From positions 1-27,218 of the IMG/VR virus record IMGVR_UViG_3300021960_000411: DNA of 27,218 bases, one strand, 5' to 3'. Source of the DNA: a virus. Positions 24,011 through 27,218 of the stretch are shown in pieces (within the stretch, counting starts at the first letter, position 1; every line of letters starts with the position of its first letter). The position numbers were made by a program, and so were the translations under genes. The notes under the pieces are model-generated. The model was not told the DNA's origin. It was given only the letters and a program-made list of their open reading frames with translations, and did no database searches.

Positions 24011-25867
24011 TTATGATGTCGCTCCGTAAATGGTGCCGCTGTTTGTTAATTGACTGGTACCTGTGATAGCCGCGCCGCCTGATCCACCTGGCTTCGAATT
24101 CCTGCCAATACCAGACCCGCCTGCTTGCCCCCAGAATCCTCCATGACCACCACTAACATTACCGCCTGAAGGTGCTGAACCCGTATCGGAACTACTTGGA
24201 TTTCTACCACCACTGATAGCAGTAGTCCAATCATTTGCACCACCATCTTGTGATGAAAGTGTACCACCGAAGCCACCGTGTGGTCCGCCAATACCTGCAA
24301 TACTAGTAGGAGAGTTAGACTTTCTAGCGCCATCTCCTGCTGATTCTCCGATGCTACCTGGAGTACTACCTGCGCCACCATAACTAGTGCCAGCTATGCC
24401 ACCACCGGCTCCGCCGCCGCCACCAACACCATCTGAATCTGTATTATCAAGTGCGCCGCCGCCACCACCACCTCCGCCTGCTATGTAAGCACCAGCGTTA
24501 TTTAAAATTGTTACACCATCGGCGATTACATTAATAGCTGTTCCGCCTGCACCACCTGACGAACTTTTACTACCACCGTTGCCCCCTCTGCCAATGATAT
24601 AACCATTATTTGCAAGAGTCATATTTAGAACATCAATTATAAGGGCTGGCTGTGATGGATTATCTGACCAGATCCAGAAGTTAGATGGTATCTCAAGAGT
24701 ACCGCCCGTATTTACAGCGGTCCCGCCGCCAAGATCACCCAAAACACTATCAGTGCCTGGTGTTCCTGTCATTGATGATGCATAGATATTTCCAGTTATA
24801 TTTTGTAACCCACCAATTGATGGACCCGAAGTAGCTACTACAGAAGATTTTTCTACTTCTATATTAAAACTCAGCGAAGCGGTTTCACCAGCAGTATCAG
24901 TTGCAGTTACAGTTACATTATATGATCCTACCCCAGCAGTTCCACTAAATGTTCTACTGTTTGAATCAAGTGTTATACCACTTGGCAAACCACTTGCACT
25001 ATATGTTAGTACATCGCCATGTATTAAATCTTCATCTGCGAAAGTATCAGATGGGAATTGATATGATAAACTATCAGCATCAGTTAATGCTTGATTTGTT
25101 AGCGAACCAACTACGAATGGTGCATCATTTACATTGGTTACTGTCAGATATAATGTGGCAACTGCGCTTGCTCCATAATTATCGTACCCAATAATACCAA
25201 TTCCATGTGTTCCTACATGTTCATTCAGCGGAGATGCTGAAAATTCTCTCGTAGTAGAATCAAATGTCATCCAGGATGGAAGAGGAGTACCATCAATTAA
25301 TGCCATCTCATAAGTAACTATAAAATCACCAATATCAGGATCTTTGAAAGTTGCATCAGAAATAATAAAACTAATAGTACTATCTTCTTCCATTGACTGA
25401 TTAATCGGAACGTCGGGGGAATCTGGAACATCATTGGTATTAATAACTGTTAAATTAAATTTATTAGTTACGTTGGCAAGACTACTATCAGTCGCAACTA
25501 TCTTAATTGCAAGAATTCCTACATCATCGTTTCTCGGAGTACCAGAAAATGTTCTAGTATTTGCATTAAATGATAACCAAGACGGCAAAGATTGGCCGGT
25601 TGATCTGGTAGCAGTGTATGTAATAATATCATCAGGATTTGCATCAGTAAATACATTATCTGCAAATTGAAATGTAAAGGCTGCATCTTCATATATTGAT
25701 ATGTCAGCAATTGGATTAGAAACAATCGGACGAATATTGCCATCTACTGGAACTTCTAATAATCCCAACCGCCATCTGTTATATTCTGATTCGTATACAT
25801 AGTCATAACGTTCAGTATTTTGTTGAGTGGCATTTTCCACTCCTCTTGTATAATCATTTTTTGACAT
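24011..25867 (-). CDS. Adhesin-like fibre protein: cadherin-like domains fused to a glycine-rich tip
   Basis: The product has 618 residues. Residues about 20-45 hold a short aromatic module (YVYESEYNRWRLGLLEV). Residues about 48-340 hold three dystroglycan/cadherin-like (CADG or putative Ig) domains. Each has a strand motif like LPSWLSFNANTRTFSGTP and an ending such as LTVINTNDVP. Residues about 350-618 are the adhesin part: NFWIWSDN, then NNGYIIGRGGNGG, then long glycine runs (AGGGGGGGGAL, GGGGGAGGG), ending in TNSGTIYGATS. Glycine-rich blocks of this kind resemble gp38-type adhesins of T4-like phages such as S16, where polyglycine helices form a sandwich at the fibre tip. The ATG overlaps the TAA of the upstream small gene. 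Its role in receptor binding is inferred. Confidence 0.83.
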   Translation of the reverse strand: MSKNDYTRGVENATQQNTERYDYVYESEYNRWRLGLLEVPVDGNIRPIVSNPIADISIYEDAAFTFQFADNVFTDANPDDIITYTATRSTGQSLPSWLSFNANTRTFSGTPRNDDVGILAIKIVATDSSLANVTNKFNLTVINTNDVPDSPDVPINQSMEEDSTISFIISDATFKDPDIGDFIVTYEMALIDGTPLPSWMTFDSTTREFSASPLNEHVGTHGIGIIGYDNYGASAVATLYLTVTNVNDAPFVVGSLTNQALTDADSLSYQFPSDTFADEDLIHGDVLTYSASGLPSGITLDSNSRTFSGTAGVGSYNVTVTATDTAGETASLSFNIEVEKSSVVATSGPSIGGLQNITGNIYASSMTGTPGTDSVLGDLGGGTAVNTGGTLEIPSNFWIWSDNPSQPALIIDVLNMTLANNGYIIGRGGNGGSKSSSGGAGGTAINVIADGVTILNNAGAYIAGGGGGGGGALDNTDSDGVGGGGGAGGGIAGTSYGGAGSTPGSIGESAGDGARKSNSPTSIAGIGGPHGGFGGTLSSQDGGANDWTTAISGGRNPSSSDTGSAPSGGNVSGGHGGFWGQAGGSGIGRNSKPGGSGGAAITGTSQLTNSGTIYGATS

Positions 25868-25983
25868 TACTCGGTCTCTAGTCTTTCAAGTTTCCATTTA
25901 TTAGATGCTGCATAATAAATATAAACATATGAACGCAGGGTTATTTTAGTACCATCCGGCACGTTTTTTGGAAAATTTGCCAT
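25867..25983 (-). CDS. Small 38-residue protein related to the next protein's N-terminus
   Basis: The frame runs from ATG 25983-25981 to TAA 25869-25867, giving a peptide that starts MANFPKNVPDGTKITL and ends KWKLERLETE. Both ends overlap neighbours as TAATG. The segment YVYIYYAASNKWKLERLE aligns with YDYVYESEYNRWRLGLLE near the start of the downstream 618-residue protein. The exact tiling between two coupled genes supports it being translated. It may be a detached fibre attachment module or a small assembly factor. I know of no characterised relative. Confidence 0.7.
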   Translation of the reverse strand: MANFPKNVPDGTKITLRSYVYIYYAASNKWKLERLETE

Positions 25984-26492
25984 TACTTAACTTCCTTCCA
26001 AATTGAATATTCATTCGAAATATCTTTTATTAAATTTTCAATTTTAACGTTTAAAGATATTATTTCTTCCTTTGATGTATAAGTATTACCCATAACTGTT
26101 TCGGCTCTATTAAAATTATCAATATCACCTGGTTCAATTTTACCGTCTATTATATTTATAAATTTTACCCATTCATAATTATTTCTAAACTTATTACATT
26201 CAGACAAGGAACCATGTTTAACTTTCATGCCATTTATTACAACTCTATATGTATCAGTTTCTACTATTTCTATACCTAATTTAATTGCAGTTTCATCTGA
26301 ATTTAAACGTCTGCCAATTTTAACCCAATTTTTCTTATCTTGTTCAGATAAATTTGGATCCTCTACAATTTTTTTAATTATTTTCTTGAATGTATATCCT
26401 TTACCGTAACATTCATTTTGCAAATATACGATTGCTTCTTCGCACACATAATCATAATCTCGTAACTTTGCAATTACTTTATCTACATTCAT
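25983..26492 (-). CDS. Uncharacterised 169-residue protein between the two adhesin genes, possible fibre chaperone
   Basis: I do not recognise it. The protein is charged and mostly helical, with a middle region that could be mixed alpha/beta (ETDTYRVVINGMKVKHG). A GGAGG Shine-Dalgarno lies inside the end of the upstream adhesin gene. Its start and stop overlap neighbours as TAATG, so it is translated together with both adhesins. Fibre genes in T4-like phages are often accompanied by a dedicated assembly chaperone. That role is possible from position only. Confidence 0.78.
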   Translation of the reverse strand: MNVDKVIAKLRDYDYVCEEAIVYLQNECYGKGYTFKKIIKKIVEDPNLSEQDKKNWVKIGRRLNSDETAIKLGIEIVETDTYRVVINGMKVKHGSLSECNKFRNNYEWVKFINIIDGKIEPGDIDNFNRAETVMGNTYTSKEEIISLNVKIENLIKDISNEYSIWKEVK

Positions 26493-27218
26493 TATGTGTA
26501 TCCTCCATATATAGTACCTTCATCCAGTACTGTTGAAGTTCTACCATTCCAATTAATTGCAAGGCCCGCAGCGCCGCCAACACGATATGTATTTGTGCCA
26601 ATACCACCGGCACCACCAGGTGCTCCCCAGCCACCGCCACCGCCGGCCCACCAGTAGCCGCCAGTAGAGTTGCCACCTGCATTACCACCAGAACCACCTG
26701 CTCCAGCTTCGCCTCGTATAGTACCTATGCCACCCACACCGGGTATTATTCGACCGCCACCGCCACCAGCACCACTAGGATCATTACTCTTTGATCCAGT
26801 GTCAGCGCACCCGCCTCCTCCGCCGCCAGCGCCACCGCCGTAGCCCAGTCTGTCCGAGAGACCTGTGCCATTAGTGCCTGCCCGATTTAAAGATCCGCCA
26901 ATACCACCATAGTATGGGCCCTGTTCATCGCCGTAGAAGCCACCTGATCCGCCACCATGACCGCCACCGGCGCCGCCACCACCTGATGTATAAGCAGAGC
27001 CGGCGCCTCCGCCGCCACCACCAGCTATAATTCCAGTGGAATAATTTTCTACTTGAACAAAGTCTGCCGTTATATTGACGGCATGACCACCAGGTTCGCC
27101 ATGATGGCCAACACCGCCAGCGCCGCCTTTTCCTATAATGGTACCATAATTAAATAATATAGTATTTCCAACATCCATATTAATTGCGGCTCCGCCAGTA
27201 TAATCTGACCATACCCAA
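26492..27218 (-). CDS. Glycine-rich adhesin-like fibre protein (5' end outside window)
   Basis: An internal ATG exists at 27178, but the frame stays open to the right edge. The residues before that ATG (WVWSDYTGGAAIN) align with IWSDNPSQPALII of the 618-residue adhesin. The gene therefore starts beyond the window; 242 codons are visible. The pattern NYGTIIGKGGAGG, then NITADFVQVEN, then IIAGGGGGGAG, then many glycine blocks, and the end DEGTIYGGYT, parallels the other adhesin's C-terminal domain. It is a paralogue of that tip. Glycine codons make this stretch much more GC-rich than the surroundings. A receptor-binding role is inferred from resemblance to gp38-type adhesins. Confidence 0.82.
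   Translation of the reverse strand, partial: WVWSDYTGGAAINMDVGNTILFNYGTIIGKGGAGGVGHHGEPGGHAVNITADFVQVENYSTGIIAGGGGGGAGSAYTSGGGGAGGGHGGGSGGFYGDEQGPYYGGIGGSLNRAGTNGTGLSDRLGYGGGAGGGGGGCADTGSKSNDPSGAGGGGGRIIPGVGGIGTIRGEAGAGGSGGNAGGNSTGGYWWAGGGGGWGAPGGAGGIGTNTYRVGGAAGLAINWNGRTSTVLDEGTIYGGYT

Noticed and set aside
27176-27178. ATG at 27178 as the start of the right-hand adhesin
   Set aside because: The frame continues to the window edge, and the residues before it match the paralogous adhesin, so the true start is outside.
1-27218. tRNA genes, CRISPR arrays, integrase or insertion sequences
   Set aside because: No cloverleaf-like sequence, short spaced direct repeats or transposase-like frame was seen; the tandem repeats are coding and have no spacers.

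Overview
This window is part of the AT-rich genome of a contractile-tailed (T4-like) bacteriophage. The best anchors are relatives of T4 gp18 (tail sheath), gp19 (tail tube), gp13, gp14 and gp15 (neck and tail completion), gp4 (head completion) and gp16 (small terminase). T4-type late-promoter motifs (ATAAATA) lie in front of many genes. The low G+C, the 2-oxoglutarate oxygenase, the cupredoxin-like fibre domain and the sheath and neck proteins all resemble those of marine T4-like phages. A marine or other aquatic host is therefore an inference; nothing in the window fixes the host. I see no tRNA, rRNA, CRISPR, integrase or transposase.

Layout. (1) Bases 1-8909, minus strand, hold fibre genes: an unfinished giant gene (at least 2570 codons) made of beta-propeller-like repeats, a 216-residue fibre protein with the same N-terminal module plus a cupredoxin-like domain, and a 116-residue unknown. 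(2) Bases 9012-13719, minus strand, hold two uncharacterised proteins, gp16, gp4, an 87-residue protein, a tail-tube-like protein and gp19. These are packed with ATGA overlaps or short gaps. (3) Bases 13849-20336, minus strand, hold an oversized gp18, a P-loop dNMP-kinase-like protein, an 88-residue protein, gp13, a 415-residue protein of unknown function and a 2OG-Fe(II) oxygenase. (4) Bases 20399-24007, plus strand, hold gp14, gp15, a Nudix hydrolase and a 235-residue unknown. (5) Bases 24011-27218, minus strand, hold two paralogous glycine-rich adhesins, one of them fused to cadherin-like domains and one cut by the right edge. Two small genes lie between them, and all junctions are TAATG.

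Regulation appears to be split in two. Most virion genes follow a late-promoter motif (best form GATAAATAC). Three non-virion or unknown genes (oxygenase, 415-residue protein, kinase) instead follow near-consensus sigma70 promoters. The 59-bp gap between the oxygenase and gp14 carries one promoter of each kind, facing opposite ways and overlapping. Two hairpin-plus-T-run terminators, after gp18 and after the 216-residue fibre gene, separate late units.

Together the genes build and complete the head (gp4, gp16), the neck (gp13, gp14, gp15), the tail (gp18, gp19, tube-like protein) and the host-recognition apparatus. The most unusual parts are the giant fibre with nearly identical 792-bp tandem repeats, the cupredoxin-like fibre domain with a plausible full set of type 1 copper ligands, and the paired glycine-rich adhesins. 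No gap between genes exceeds 300 bases. Family assignments come from reading motifs and remembered family patterns; no database search was run.
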